Positions 7,038-17,097 are shown, counted from the first letter of the stretch. The stretch is DNA of 64,000 nucleotides from Bacteroidaceae bacterium (GCA_017940185.1 JAGAZE010000021.1:54560-118559); one strand, 5' to 3'. Numbers and translations are program-made. Notes: generated from the sequence alone by a model not told the origin.

Positions 7038-9382
7038 GACGCCTGCTACTATCCCTCACCCTGCTGCTGGGCTGCGGCGCGATGCTGCATGCCCAAAATG
7101 ACCTGGTGCTGCAAAATACCGAAGACACGCCACAACCAGGACAACGGCGCAAGATAGTGTCGGACAGTGTGCAGAGTCAGCACAAGCAGGTGCCCAAAGG
7201 GCTGAAGACCTGGACCGTGGACCCCATCTTCGGCGAGATGACGGAGGTAGAGCCCGACACGATGTCGTATCTCTTCCCCAACACCGTATTCACCAACGGT
7301 ATATATGGCGACTACAACACCACGGGCAACCTGGGATCGCCACGCATCAACCGCATCTTCATCGACCGTGAGCCGGCATCAGACTTTATCTTCACCGACC
7401 CCTACAGCTATGGCATCATCGCCCCTGAGGACTTCCACTTCACACAGACCTACTCGCCGCTGACCAACCTGAGCTACTTCACCTGCGGCGACCGCACCAA
7501 CGGCGAGGACCACCTGCGGGCACGCTTCGCCGTGAACGCAGGAAAGAAGTTTGGCGCCGGATTCCTCTTCAACTATCTCTACGGGCGCGGATACTACCAG
7601 TATCAGAACACATCGCTGCTCGACTACACGGTGTATGCTTCCTACAGGGGCAAGCACTATCAGGCGCACCTGCTGGCATCGGCCTATCACCAGAAGCAGG
7701 CCGAGAACGGCGGCGTGGCCGACGACAACTACATCACCCACCCCGACAGCTACGCCGAAGACTTCGGCGAAGACGAGATACCTACCGTACTGACCCGCAA
7801 CTGGAACCGCAACGACCACCAGCGCGTGTTCTTCACCCACCGCTACAGCCTGGGCTTCAGCCGCACGGTGCCGCTGACGGAGGAAGAGCGCAAGGCGCGG
7901 CAGTTTGCCATCGATGCCGAGCGCGAACGCCAGGAGGAAAAAGAGCGCGAAGAGGCTCAGAAGCAGGCCGAACGCGAGGGACGACAGTGGGACGAAGCAG
8001 AGTTTCGCCGACAGCAGCAGCAGAAAGCAAAGACGAGAAACGCCGGCGAGACACCTATCGCCGACAGCAACGGCGAGCGCATAGTGGCCAACAGCGTGGC
8101 ACAGGCCGACAGCCTGGCCATGACCATGACCGGCAACGTGGCAAACAACGCCGACACGGCATGGACGAAGGAAGTGTTTGTGCCAGTGACAAGCTTCATA
8201 CACACACTGGAACTGAAAAACCACAAGCGCATCTATCAGGCCTACCAGACACCCGAAAACTTCTATGCCAACGAATACTACAACGTGGGCAAGCTGACAG
8301 GCGACTCCATCTACGACAACACCACCTACTTTGAGATGGACAACACCTTTGCCGTAGCCCTGCTCGAGGGCTTCAACAAATGGGCAAAGGCCGGGCTGAA
8401 GGCTTATGCCACCCACATACTTCGACAGTATAAGCTGCCTGACGGCACCGGACGAATGGGAAAAACCAACGAGCACGCCCTGTACGTGGGCGGTGCACTG
8501 TCCAAGCGCGAGGGCAGAGCCTTACACTACAACGTCAATGCAGAGTTCGGCGTGCTGGGCGACGATGCGGGCGATATGCAGATTGACGGCGAGGCCGACC
8601 TCAACATTCCCTTCCTGAAAGACACACTGAGCATAGAGGCCGATGCCTTCTTCCGCCGGTCGAGTCCCGTGTTCTACTACCGCCACTTCCACGCGCGCCA
8701 CTTCTGGTGGGACGACGAAGACCTGGACGGCACCAACCACGCACACGTGGGGCTGCAGCTCAGCTTTCCGAAGACAAAGACACGGCTGAAGGTGGCATTC
8801 GACAGAATAGACCACTACACCTACTTCAACCACACCTACACACGTCACGACGACTACACACACACCGCCAACGCTATCAGCGTGCAGCAGCATGCGCCGG
8901 CAGTGAGCATCCTCACACTGCAATGGGCACAAAACCTGCGACTGGGACCGCTTCACTGGGAAAACATCGCCACACTGCAGACCAGCAGCGAAGAGAAGGT
9001 GATAGGCGTGCCCACACTCAACCTCTACACCAACCTCTTCGTGCGATTTAAGATAGCCAAAGTGCTGCACTGCGACTTCGGAGTAGATGCACGCTACTTC
9101 ACCAAATACTACGCACCGGCCTACATCCCGATGATAGGACAATATGGAATAGCACAGGTGCAGACCACCGACGACAACGGCACCTATACCACACAGGAGA
9201 AGATTGGCGGACATCCCTACGTAAACATCTACGCCAACTTCTTCCTGAAGCATACGCGTTTCTTCGTCATGCTGAGCCACGTGAATGCCGACATGGGCAG
9301 CCGCAACTACTTCATGACACCCCACTATCCGCAAAACTCGCGCGTGCTGCACTTCGGCCTGTCGTGGAACTTCTTCAACTAA
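7034..9382 (+). CDS. Putative outer-membrane porin (Porin_10 family)
   Basis: Starting at the coupled ATG at 7034, the protein has 782 residues, with a signal peptide MRRLLLSLTLLLGCGAMLHAQ. Its body is rich in alternating aromatic residues typical of beta-barrel strands (YQYQNTSLLDYTVYASYRGKHYQAHL) and it ends LHFGLSWNFFN, with a terminal Phe-Asn close to the usual C-terminal aromatic of barrels. The passage WTVDPIFGEMTEVEPDT followed by GNLGSPRINRIFIDR is characteristic of the Porin_10 family. A Glu/Arg-rich helical insert at about residues 275-330 (EERKARQFAIDAERERQEEKE) is notable and likely faces the periplasm or cell surface. The substrate is unknown. Confidence 0.88.
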   Translation: MRRLLLSLTLLLGCGAMLHAQNDLVLQNTEDTPQPGQRRKIVSDSVQSQHKQVPKGLKTWTVDPIFGEMTEVEPDTMSYLFPNTVFTNGIYGDYNTTGNLGSPRINRIFIDREPASDFIFTDPYSYGIIAPEDFHFTQTYSPLTNLSYFTCGDRTNGEDHLRARFAVNAGKKFGAGFLFNYLYGRGYYQYQNTSLLDYTVYASYRGKHYQAHLLASAYHQKQAENGGVADDNYITHPDSYAEDFGEDEIPTVLTRNWNRNDHQRVFFTHRYSLGFSRTVPLTEEERKARQFAIDAERERQEEKEREEAQKQAEREGRQWDEAEFRRQQQQKAKTRNAGETPIADSNGERIVANSVAQADSLAMTMTGNVANNADTAWTKEVFVPVTSFIHTLELKNHKRIYQAYQTPENFYANEYYNVGKLTGDSIYDNTTYFEMDNTFAVALLEGFNKWAKAGLKAYATHILRQYKLPDGTGRMGKTNEHALYVGGALSKREGRALHYNVNAEFGVLGDDAGDMQIDGEADLNIPFLKDTLSIEADAFFRRSSPVFYYRHFHARHFWWDDEDLDGTNHAHVGLQLSFPKTKTRLKVAFDRIDHYTYFNHTYTRHDDYTHTANAISVQQHAPAVSILTLQWAQNLRLGPLHWENIATLQTSSEEKVIGVPTLNLYTNLFVRFKIAKVLHCDFGVDARYFTKYYAPAYIPMIGQYGIAQVQTTDDNGTYTTQEKIGGHPYVNIYANFFLKHTRFFVMLSHVNADMGSRNYFMTPHYPQNSRVLHFGLSWNFFN

Positions 9383-9390
9383 CCCTCACC

Positions 9391-10314
9391 ATGAAACAAA
9401 AGCTCATTCCCCTGCTGGTGCTGGCCCTCATGGTGGCGGGTCTGTGCGTGCTCACCGCAGCGCGACAGCAGACAGCCCATACCGAGCAGCACAACACCAG
9501 TACACCACCGACGGAGCAGCCTGACCCACTGACAGCCATGCCGCCACAGGCACATCCGCACATCAACGTTGTGATTCTGGGCGACTCGCAGACGTGGATA
9601 GGTGGCGACAACTGCGACAAGCCGCGCGGATGGAACAAGTGGTTCTGCGACCGCTTCAGCCCCAAGAGCTGCAAAAGCTACGCCCGCAGCGGCGCCACGT
9701 GGACCAACACACCACAGACCGTGGCCAACACCAAGGAAAACGTCGGCGTGCTGGGCGACAACAACGTGATATACAATCAGGTTCAGCGTCTGAAAGAGTC
9801 ACTGGCTGACGGACGACAGGCGGTGCCGCAACTCATCATCGTCTATGCCGGCGCCAACGATGCGTGGTTTGGCAGCAAGCGCCCCCACCGCTTCGACAAG
9901 CGCGCCGACGAGGTGGACCTCGGCTCGACGAGCACGCTGACGACGCTGCCCCCAGCACAGATACTCACCCTAGCTGAAGCAGTGTGCCACAACTGCCTGC
10001 TGCTGCGACAGCTGTGCCCAGAGGCGCAGATAGTGATGCTCACACCCATGCAGATGACCAAGGTGCCGACAGACATGGTGAGACGCGTGGGCGACATCAT
10101 AGCCGACTGCGGACAACGCCTCGACATCAACGTCATACGCCTCGACAAGCACGGCAGCGTCAACGCCATGCAGGAGAAGAAAGCCTTCAGCATGACCACC
10201 GACGGCGTGCACACATCGGAGCGCGGCGCACAGAAGAATGGCTACTACGTGGCAGAACAGATACAGCAGATGCTGCAACATAACCACACAGCTCAAACTC
10301 CCAATAAAAAGTAA
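9391..10314 (+). CDS. SGNH/GDSL-type esterase, probable polysaccharide O-acetyl enzyme
   Basis: The start at 9391, 8 bp after the porin stop, gives 307 residues with an N-terminal hydrophobic anchor (LIPLLVLALMVAGLCVL) and a Thr/Pro-rich linker. SGNH blocks are visible: LGDSQTW with Ser66, GANDAWFG with Asn156, and DGVHTSERG with Asp271 and His274. Two neighbouring genes downstream encode an MBOAT acyltransferase and a DHHW protein, so this enzyme most likely adds or removes acetyl groups on an extracytoplasmic glycan. A plain lipase or peptidase function is less likely in this setting. Acetyl donor and glycan are not determined. Confidence 0.85.
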   Translation: MKQKLIPLLVLALMVAGLCVLTAARQQTAHTEQHNTSTPPTEQPDPLTAMPPQAHPHINVVILGDSQTWIGGDNCDKPRGWNKWFCDRFSPKSCKSYARSGATWTNTPQTVANTKENVGVLGDNNVIYNQVQRLKESLADGRQAVPQLIIVYAGANDAWFGSKRPHRFDKRADEVDLGSTSTLTTLPPAQILTLAEAVCHNCLLLRQLCPEAQIVMLTPMQMTKVPTDMVRRVGDIIADCGQRLDINVIRLDKHGSVNAMQEKKAFSMTTDGVHTSERGAQKNGYYVAEQIQQMLQHNHTAQTPNKK

Positions 10315-10358
10315 ACAGGACTTTGAGCTCTGCTCGCCTGAGCACCTACGGAACGCAA

Positions 10359-10386
10359 GAAACAGTAAATAGTGAAACAGTAAATA
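10359..10386 (+). repeat. Two 13-bp direct repeats upstream of MBOAT gene
   Basis: GAAACAGTAAATA occurs at 10359-10371 and again at 10374-10386, a period of 15 bp, ending 3 bp before the MBOAT start codon. The second copy overlaps where a ribosome binding region would be. Whether it is functional is unknown. Confidence 0.5.
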
Positions 10387-10389
10387 CCC

Positions 10390-11838
10390 ATGGTATTCTC
10401 CGACCTCTTTTTTCTCTTCGCCTTCATCCCAGCCTTTGCCCTGCTCTACCTGCTTGGCACACTCATCGACAAGAAGTGTCTGCCTGCTGTGGCAGGTGAG
10501 GCTTCGTGCGTTGTGCGCAACAGCGTGCTGGTAGTGTTCTCCCTGCTCTTCTATGCGTGGGGTGAGCCTATGTACGTGTTTCTGATGCTGGGCAGCGTGC
10601 TCATCAACTTCATCGCCGGCCGTATCATCGACAGACAGCAACAGCACCGCAAGGCTGCGCTCGCCGTGGGCGTGACGGTGAATATACTCATCCTCGCCAC
10701 ATGCAAGTATCTGGGCTTCTTTGCCACACTGCTCAACGACATGGGACTGCCCGTGCCCGTACCGCAGATAGCTTTGCCCATAGGCATCAGCTTCTACACC
10801 TTCCAGAGCATTTCCTATCTGGTGGACGTGTACCGCAAAGAGGCACACGCACAGAAGCGATACATTGACCTGCTGCTCTACATCTCAATGTTCCCGCAGC
10901 TCATCGCCGGCCCCATCGTGCGCTACGACACCGTGGCACGCGAAATCAACCACCGCCATGCCAGCTCGTCGGACGTGGCAGAAGGCATCTACCGCTTCAT
11001 GCTCGGACTGGGCAAGAAGGTGATTATAGCCAACCAGCTGTCGACGATAGCCACGCAGTTTCTGGCCGACGGCTTCTCACAGCTCACCACGGCCGGCGCA
11101 TGGGTAGGCATACTGGCATTCACCTTCCAGATATACTTCGACTTCTCGGGCTACAGCGACATGGCAATAGGCATCGGCCGCTGCCTGGGTTTCCACTTCA
11201 AGGAAAACTTCGACCACCCCTACTGCTCGCGTACGGTGACGGAGTTTTGGCGCCGGTGGCACATGTCGCTGGGCAGTTTCTTCCGCGACTATGTGTATAT
11301 TCCTCTCGGCGGCAACCGACGGCATCAGTGGTTTAACATCGCCGTGGTGTGGGCACTGACAGGCTTCTGGCACGGTGCGGCGTGGAACTTCCTGCTATGG
11401 GGATGCTACTTCGGCGTGCTGCTCGTGATAGAGAAGCTGGTGATACTGAAGATACAACGCTACATCCCAGCTCCCGTGATGCACATCTACCTGCTGTTCA
11501 TCGTCGTTTTTGGCTGGGGCTTGTTCTACTTCGACGACATGAGTCGCTACTTCCAGTTTGTGCCCACGCTCTTCGGCGGCGGCCACGAAGGTGCCTTCGT
11601 GATAGCCAAGAGTGCCGTGATGGACAAGTTCTGGATATGGATAGCCGCCATCGCCTTTGCCATGCCCATACGCAAATGGACAGGCATGCTTGCCGCCAAG
11701 GTGCTTGGCGAAGGCACCGCACGCTGCGAAGCCGTGGTGATGACAGGACGCCTCGTCATATCGCTGGCACTGCTCGTGCTCAGCGTAGCACTGCTCGTGG
11801 GAGCTACCAACAACCCATTCCTCTACACACGGTTCTGA
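10390..11838 (+). CDS. MBOAT family O-acyltransferase (AlgI-like)
   Basis: The 482-residue multispan membrane protein carries the MBOAT signatures of AlgI/PatA/DltB relatives: LPIGISFYTFQSISYLVDVYR, FWRRWHMSLGSFFRDYVYIPLGGN, and TGFWHGAAWNFLLWG, whose His328 is the expected catalytic residue. Such proteins pass acyl groups, usually acetyl, from the cytoplasm to a periplasmic acceptor enzyme. The gene lies between an SGNH esterase and a DHHW protein on one strand with gaps of 75 and 45 bp, matching the AlgI/AlgJ/AlgX logic of secreted polysaccharide O-acetylation. The acceptor polysaccharide is not encoded nearby. Confidence 0.93.
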   Translation: MVFSDLFFLFAFIPAFALLYLLGTLIDKKCLPAVAGEASCVVRNSVLVVFSLLFYAWGEPMYVFLMLGSVLINFIAGRIIDRQQQHRKAALAVGVTVNILILATCKYLGFFATLLNDMGLPVPVPQIALPIGISFYTFQSISYLVDVYRKEAHAQKRYIDLLLYISMFPQLIAGPIVRYDTVAREINHRHASSSDVAEGIYRFMLGLGKKVIIANQLSTIATQFLADGFSQLTTAGAWVGILAFTFQIYFDFSGYSDMAIGIGRCLGFHFKENFDHPYCSRTVTEFWRRWHMSLGSFFRDYVYIPLGGNRRHQWFNIAVVWALTGFWHGAAWNFLLWGCYFGVLLVIEKLVILKIQRYIPAPVMHIYLLFIVVFGWGLFYFDDMSRYFQFVPTLFGGGHEGAFVIAKSAVMDKFWIWIAAIAFAMPIRKWTGMLAAKVLGEGTARCEAVVMTGRLVISLALLVLSVALLVGATNNPFLYTRF

Positions 11839-11883
11839 CACACACCACTACCCCACCCTGACACCCTACACCATATACAATAT

Positions 11884-13218
11884 ATGAGAAAGACTATCAA
11901 CATCATCTATATCACCGTCGTCGGCATCGTGTTTGGCACCTTTGCCGTGGTGTTCACCACCTTCTCGCGCCCCACCTTCTCAGAGTTGGAGCGTCGGGAA
12001 CTGGCCACCTTCCCCGAGTTCAGCACCGAGAAGCTCTTCAACGGCACTTTCACCGACAGCGTGTCGAAGTGGTTCAGCGACAGCGAGCCCTTCCGCGACA
12101 AGCTGCTACAGCTCAGCCTGCAGTTTTCCGACTGTCTGAAGATAGGCAAGGGCGAGAGCAAGATTACCTTCCACGCTGCCGACGCGCCGCCCCCCGGCGA
12201 GGAAGAGATGGCAGCCGAAGACAAACTGACGGCGAAAGACAACCGAGTGGTGCACGACTACAACAACGAGGTGAACGCTGACGACAAAGCCAAGATAGCC
12301 CACCGCGGCATCATCGTCGTGGGCGAAGTGCCGCACGTCAGGGCGCTGATGGCTTATGGAGGCACCGACCAGGGAGGAGTGCCCTATGCCAACGCAGCCA
12401 ATAAATACAAGCGCACCTTTGGCGACAAGGTCAATGTCTATTGTATGGTAGTACCGACAGCCACCGACTATTACCTGCCCAAGGAAGCCAAAGACGCCAG
12501 CAAGCCGCAGGCACCGACCATCAATAATATCTACGCCCACTTAGACAAAGACGTAAAAGCGGTTGACGTGTACACTATTCTTGGCGTGCATGCCAAGGAG
12601 GATATCTTCCTGCGTACGGACCATCACTGGTCGCCGCTGGGGGGATACTATGCCGCGAAGCAGTTTGCCAAGGTGGCGGGCGTTCCATTCCGCGACACTA
12701 CTGCCTACCAACGGCATGTGGTACACGGATATGTCGGAACGATGTACGGCTACTCCAAGGACATCGCCGTGAAGAACTCACCCGAGGACTTTGTGTACTG
12801 GACACCGAAAAAGATAAAGTATACCACTACCTACATCAACTACCGCGTGAACAAGGACTTCAAGGTGACGGGCGAGAGCGGTCCGGTGAAGGGCGACTTC
12901 TTCGTGCACTATCCCGACGGAAGCAGTGCCGCCTACTGCACATTCATGGGCGGCGACTCGAAGATAACGCAGGTTCGCACCGCTACGAAGAACCACCGCA
13001 GGCTCATCATACTGAAAGACTCCTACGGAAACACGCTGCCCGGATGGCTGTTCTACTCCTTCGAGGAGATACACGTCATCGACTCGCGATACTTCACCAA
13101 GAACATGGTGAAATATGTGGAAGAAAACAAGATTACCGACATTCTCTTTGCCAACAACATATTCAAGGCATATTCGGGCACGATATGCAAGGAGTATGAG
13201 GCATTCCTGACACAATAG
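11884..13218 (+). CDS. DHHW family protein (AlgJ/AlgX-like acetylation partner)
   Basis: The 444-residue protein has one N-terminal membrane anchor (IIYITVVGIVFGTFAVVFTTF) and then a periplasmic domain. It contains the name-giving motif RTDHHWSPLGGYYAAK with Asp246, His247, His248 and Trp249, and a later LKDSYGNTLPGWL segment that supplies the Ser of an SGNH-like centre. DHHW proteins are relatives of AlgJ and AlgX, which transfer acetyl groups to alginate. As the last gene of the SGNH-MBOAT-DHHW run it is probably the periplasmic transferase. The gene ends just before a strong bidirectional terminator shared with pgk. Confidence 0.9.
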   Translation: MRKTINIIYITVVGIVFGTFAVVFTTFSRPTFSELERRELATFPEFSTEKLFNGTFTDSVSKWFSDSEPFRDKLLQLSLQFSDCLKIGKGESKITFHAADAPPPGEEEMAAEDKLTAKDNRVVHDYNNEVNADDKAKIAHRGIIVVGEVPHVRALMAYGGTDQGGVPYANAANKYKRTFGDKVNVYCMVVPTATDYYLPKEAKDASKPQAPTINNIYAHLDKDVKAVDVYTILGVHAKEDIFLRTDHHWSPLGGYYAAKQFAKVAGVPFRDTTAYQRHVVHGYVGTMYGYSKDIAVKNSPEDFVYWTPKKIKYTTTYINYRVNKDFKVTGESGPVKGDFFVHYPDGSSAAYCTFMGGDSKITQVRTATKNHRRLIILKDSYGNTLPGWLFYSFEEIHVIDSRYFTKNMVKYVEENKITDILFANNIFKAYSGTICKEYEAFLTQ

Positions 13219-13263
13219 TTGGAAACATCACATGCACAAGACATAGTGCGTCATTTGCAAAAT

Positions 13264-13309
13264 AAAGGGCAGCGTCGCGACATACAACACATTTCGCGAC
13301 GCTGCCTTT
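13264..13309. terminator. Bidirectional terminator between DHHW gene and pgk
   Basis: A 16-bp stem (13264-13280 with 13294-13309, one extra G on the left arm) around a 13-nt loop is flanked by A-rich sequence on the left and T-rich on the right. It lies between two convergent stop codons and fits a rho-independent terminator for both strands. Confidence 0.85.
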
Positions 13310-13327
13310 GTTGTTCGTATAGCCGTC

Positions 13328-14575
13328 TTACTTCTGAATGGCTTCCACTCCCGGCAGCACTTTGCCCTCGATGGCTTCGAGGAGTGCTCCGCCGCCGGTG
13401 GAGATGTAGGACACTTGGTCAGCGAGACCGAACTTATTGATGCATGCAACGGAGTCGCCTCCTCCTATGAGCGAGTAGGCTCCCTTGGCAGTGGCGCGAG
13501 CGATGGCCTCGGCGATGGCGCGCGATCCGCCTGCGAAGTTGTCCATCTCGAAGACACCAGCCGGTCCGTTCCACAGTATAGTCTGCGCACCCTCGATGGC
13601 TTCGGCAAACTGTCTGGCTGTATCTGGGCCTATGTCCATGCCCATCCATCCGTCGGGCACGTTGTCGAAGGGGCATACCTGCGTGTGGGCATCGTTACTG
13701 AATTTGTCGGCCGCCACACAGTCGGTACCGAGAATGAGGTTGACACCATGCTTTTTTGCCTCGGCGATGATGTCGAGCGCGAGCTGCAGCTTGTCGTCTT
13801 CGCAGAGCGAGTTGCCAATGTGCCCTCCCATGGCTTTGGCAAAGGTGTAGGTCATGCCGCCGCAGAGGATAAGGTTGTCCACTTTTGTCATCAGGTTTTC
13901 GATGATGCCTATCTTTGTCGACACCTTACTGCCGCCCATGATAGCGGTGAAGGGGCGGCGTATGTTGTTGAGCACGTTATCGACGGCTGCCACTTCCTTC
14001 TGCATCAGCAGTCCGAGCATCTTATGTCCCGCATCGAAGTAGTCGGCCACCACTGCTGTGGAGGCATGGCGACGATGTGCGGTGCCGAAGGCATCCATCA
14101 CGTAGCAGTCGGCGTAGGCTGCCAAGGTCTGTGCAAACTGTTTCTGGCGCTCCTTCATCTCCTTCTTGGCAGCGTCGTAGGCGGGGTCTTCTTTCTCTAT
14201 GCCGACGGGTTTGCCTTCCTCTTCAGGATGAAAGCGGAGGTTTTCGAGCAACAGTGCCTCGCCCATGGGCAGGCTCTTGGCTTCGTGCAGCGCGTCGGCG
14301 CTGTCTGCAGCGAAGTGTACCTTAGTGCCGAGGTGGCGTTCAACGTCGTCAACAATTTGTCGGAGCGACAGTTTGTCGTTGACTTTTCCCTTGGGCTTTC
14401 CCATGTGCGACATGATGATGGGACTTCCTCCGTCTTCAAGGATTTTCTTGAGCGTCGGCATGGCACCTCGTATTCGTGTATCGTCGGTGATATGTCCTTC
14501 GGCATCGAGTGGAACGTTGAAGTCGACGCGAACGAGTGCTTTCTGTCCGTGGAAGTTGTAGTCTTGGATGTTCAT
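13328..14575 (-). CDS. pgk: Phosphoglycerate kinase
   Basis: From the ATG complementary to 14573-14575 the protein has 415 residues, the usual length for this enzyme. It begins [20 protein letters not shown], with the substrate-binding VRVDFNVPL motif, followed by SHMGKPKG and [10 protein letters not shown], and ends with the nucleotide-binding [13 protein letters not shown] and [14 protein letters not shown]. It transfers phosphate from 1,3-bisphosphoglycerate to ADP in glycolysis. The frame is open a further 34 codons upstream, but that stretch overlaps the promoter area and lacks family similarity, so the shorter start is chosen. It stands alone, convergent with the acetylation cassette. 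Confidence 0.97.
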   Translation of the reverse strand: MNIQDYNFHGQKALVRVDFNVPLDAEGHITDDTRIRGAMPTLKKILEDGGSPIIMSHMGKPKGKVNDKLSLRQIVDDVERHLGTKVHFAADSADALHEAKSLPMGEALLLENLRFHPEEEGKPVGIEKEDPAYDAAKKEMKERQKQFAQTLAAYADCYVMDAFGTAHRRHASTAVVADYFDAGHKMLGLLMQKEVAAVDNVLNNIRRPFTAIMGGSKVSTKIGIIENLMTKVDNLILCGGMTYTFAKAMGGHIGNSLCEDDKLQLALDIIAEAKKHGVNLILGTDCVAADKFSNDAHTQVCPFDNVPDGWMGMDIGPDTARQFAEAIEGAQTILWNGPAGVFEMDNFAGGSRAIAEAIARATAKGAYSLIGGGDSVACINKFGLADQVSYISTGGGALLEAIEGKVLPGVEAIQK

Positions 14576-14686
14576 GGTAGTTGAGTTATTTGGTTGTTTC
14601 GTCATTGTTTGTCCGTGGTGGTATGCAGTGTTTACAGCGGTACGGTGGAAGTATGCCCGAGGAGCGGTGTGGACCAAAGCTGCTTA

Positions 14687-14694
14687 CAAAGTTA
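14687..14694 (-). promoter_or_regulatory. Probable pgk promoter -7 box
   Basis: The minus strand reads TAACTTTG here, a match to the TAnnTTTG consensus. It would give a leader of roughly 105 nt before the pgk start. The -33 element is unclear. Confidence 0.5.
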
Positions 14695-14895
14695 CGGCAT
14701 TAGTTTGCATTTGTGCAGCGAAAGGCTGGAAAAAATGATGTGCCTGCCTGTTCATTGGGGAACAGCCGGAAGGCAAAATCAATGATATTGGTATTTTGTC
14801 ATGGCATGTTTGTGAGGGCAGTGTTGCTGTTTTGCTTTGTCTGCGTTGTGTTGTCGTGATGTCGTAGGGCGTAATTTATCTGCTATTGTTTGTCG

Positions 14896-14930
14896 TTTTG
14901 CCGGACATTGTCTACCTTTGTATATTGTTA
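14896..14930 (+). promoter_or_regulatory. Promoter of M13 peptidase gene
   Basis: TACCTTTG (14923-14930) fits the -7 consensus and a TTTTG (14896-14900) lies upstream at slightly more than the ideal spacing. Transcription would start near 14936, leaving a leader of about 98 nt before the ATG at 15034. The gap from 14576 to 15033 otherwise holds only the two divergent promoters. Confidence 0.55.
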
Positions 14931-15033
14931 TCATTCGGATTGCTTCATGGTGCTATGGCGTTTACGGGTGGATAGGTGCTTTGATGCGGTCTGTGTATCG
15001 AGGATTATAATTTCAAAACAATATTATCTATTT

Positions 15034-17061
15034 ATGAGACATTTTCTTACCGTTATGGCTATGGCCACGCTTACAGTAGGTGCTGTTGCTCAGAACAAGA
15101 GCGGTCTGCGCCAAGAGAATTTCGACAAGAGTGTTCGTCCTCAGGACGACTTCTACCAGTATGCCACGGGCGGATGGCAGAAAAACAACCCACTGCCCGC
15201 AGCCTACTCGCGCTTCGGCAGCTTCGACATGCTGCAAGAAGACAACAACAAACGCATCAACGACATTCTGACCGACCTGCAGAAGAAAACCTATGCTGCC
15301 GGCACCACGGAGCGTAAGCTGTCGGACTTCTACAAACTGGCTCTTGACATAGACCGCCGCAACCGCGAAGGCATAGCACCCGTGAAACCGCTGCTCGACG
15401 AGATGGAAGCCGCCAAGACAAAGCAGGAACTGGAAGCTTTGCAACTGAAGTATGCCGTATTCGGCTATGGCGTGCCCTACGGCACAGGATTCGGAGCCGA
15501 CGAGAAAAACGTGACGATGAACATCTACAACGTCAACCAAGGCGGACTCACACTCGGACAACGCGACTACTACCTGAACAACGACCCCGCTACAGTGAAG
15601 ATACGTGAGGCCTATAAGGCACACATCGTACGCATGTTCAAGCTCTTCGGATTCACACAGGAGCAGGCCGAAGCCAAACGCGACGCCATCTTCCGCTACG
15701 AGACATCGATAGCACTCATCTCGAAGAGCCGCACCGAACTGCGCGACCCCGAAGCCAACTACAACAAGATGACGCTGGCGGAATTTAAGCAAAACTATCC
15801 CCACCTCAATCTCGAAGCCATGGCCAACGCCGAAGGCATACAGAGCCAGTACATACAGGAGATGATAGTGGGCCAGCCCAAGTTTATGGAAGGCATCGAC
15901 AAACTCATCAACGCCCTCTCGGCCAACGACCTGAGAGCCTATATGGAGTGGGACGTGATAATGGGTGCTGCAGGCGTGCTGAGCGACGAAATCAGAGAAG
16001 CCAACTTCGACTTCTTCGGTCGCACCATGTCGGGACGACAAGAAGACTACCCGCTATGGAAACGTGCTACCAACCAGGTGCAGGGTGCCATGGGAGAAGC
16101 ACTGGGCAAGATGTACTGCGACCGCTTCTTCCCCGCTACATCGAAAGCCAAGATGGAGACACTCGTGAAGAACCTGCAGATAGCACTCGGACAGCGCATC
16201 GACGCACAGCAGTGGATGAGCCCGGAGACAAAGAAAAACGCACACGAGAAACTCTCTACCTTCTACGTGAAGATAGGCTATCCAAGCAAATGGCGCGACT
16301 ACTCGAAACTTGACATCGATCCCTCGAAGTCGTTCTATGAGAACATGCTCATGGTGCGTCAGTGGCGCAACGCCGTACACATAGCAGAGAAAGCAGGCAA
16401 ACCCGTTGACAAGGAGGAGTGGTTTATGACCCCGCAGACCGTCAACGCCTACTACAACCCCACCACCAACGAGATATGTTTCCCCGCCGGCATACTGCAG
16501 TATCCCTTCTTCGACCCCGCAGCCGACGATGCCTTCAACTATGGTGCCATCGGCGTGGTGATAGGCCATGAGATGACCCACGGCTTTGACGACCAGGGAC
16601 GTAAGTATGATGCCAAGGGATATATGAACGACTGGTGGACCGCCGAAGATGCCAAGGGCTTTGAACTGCGTGCCGACATGTACGACAAATTCTTCAGTGC
16701 CATCAAGGTGCTGCCCGACCTCAACGCCAACGGCCGCCTCACGCTGGGCGAGAACCTGGCCGACCACGGCGGACTGCAAGTGGCCTACTATGCCCTAAAG
16801 AACGCACTGCAGCAGAAACCGCTGAAAACCAAAGACGGCCTGACACCCGAACAACGCTTCTTCGTGGCTTACGCAGGTGTGTGGGGACAGAACATCACTG
16901 AACAGGAGATACGTAACCGCGTGAAAAACGACCCCCACTCACTGGGCGAATGGCGCGTGAACGGTGCACTGCCACACATCGACGCATGGTATGACGCCTA
17001 CAACGTAAAACCAGGCGACAAGATGTATCTGCCCAAGGAGCAACGACTCGACCTGTGGTAA
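15034..17061 (+). CDS. M13 family zinc metallopeptidase (PepO/neprilysin-like)
   Basis: The chosen start at 15034 gives 675 residues with a signal peptide ending at AVAQ. The mature protein follows the whole M13 pattern: PQDDFYQYATGGW at the N-terminus, VNAYYNPTTNEICFPAGIL for substrate backbone binding, the zinc site VIGHEMTHGFDD (His512, Glu513, His516), and LGENLADHGGL carrying the third zinc ligand. Family members are periplasmic or secreted oligopeptidases. The frame extends 48 codons further upstream through the promoter region; that part has no similarity and is left out. A terminator hairpin follows at 17098-17129. Confidence 0.96.
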   Translation: MRHFLTVMAMATLTVGAVAQNKSGLRQENFDKSVRPQDDFYQYATGGWQKNNPLPAAYSRFGSFDMLQEDNNKRINDILTDLQKKTYAAGTTERKLSDFYKLALDIDRRNREGIAPVKPLLDEMEAAKTKQELEALQLKYAVFGYGVPYGTGFGADEKNVTMNIYNVNQGGLTLGQRDYYLNNDPATVKIREAYKAHIVRMFKLFGFTQEQAEAKRDAIFRYETSIALISKSRTELRDPEANYNKMTLAEFKQNYPHLNLEAMANAEGIQSQYIQEMIVGQPKFMEGIDKLINALSANDLRAYMEWDVIMGAAGVLSDEIREANFDFFGRTMSGRQEDYPLWKRATNQVQGAMGEALGKMYCDRFFPATSKAKMETLVKNLQIALGQRIDAQQWMSPETKKNAHEKLSTFYVKIGYPSKWRDYSKLDIDPSKSFYENMLMVRQWRNAVHIAEKAGKPVDKEEWFMTPQTVNAYYNPTTNEICFPAGILQYPFFDPAADDAFNYGAIGVVIGHEMTHGFDDQGRKYDAKGYMNDWWTAEDAKGFELRADMYDKFFSAIKVLPDLNANGRLTLGENLADHGGLQVAYYALKNALQQKPLKTKDGLTPEQRFFVAYAGVWGQNITEQEIRNRVKNDPHSLGEWRVNGALPHIDAWYDAYNVKPGDKMYLPKEQRLDLW

Positions 17062-17063
17062 GA

Positions 17064-17087
17064 CGAGTTGACAAGTTGACAAGTTGA
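17064..17087. repeat. Short GTTGACAA tandem repeat (copy 1)
   Basis: Immediately after the M13 stop codon an 8-bp unit (GAC-AAGTT type) is repeated about three times. A very similar array occurs at 59208-59237, just upstream of the HprK-like gene, so this appears to be a dispersed simple repeat of this genome. Confidence 0.55.
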
Positions 17088-17097
17088 ACACCACTAC

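Noticed and set aside
7379-8476. Open frame of 365 codons antisense to the porin gene
   Set aside because: The predicted product is a Val/Gly/Ala-rich string with no motif; it is a shadow of the porin codon usage.
13415-14584. Open frame antisense to pgk (389 codons)
   Set aside because: pgk is certain and the antisense protein has no recognisable domain or signal.
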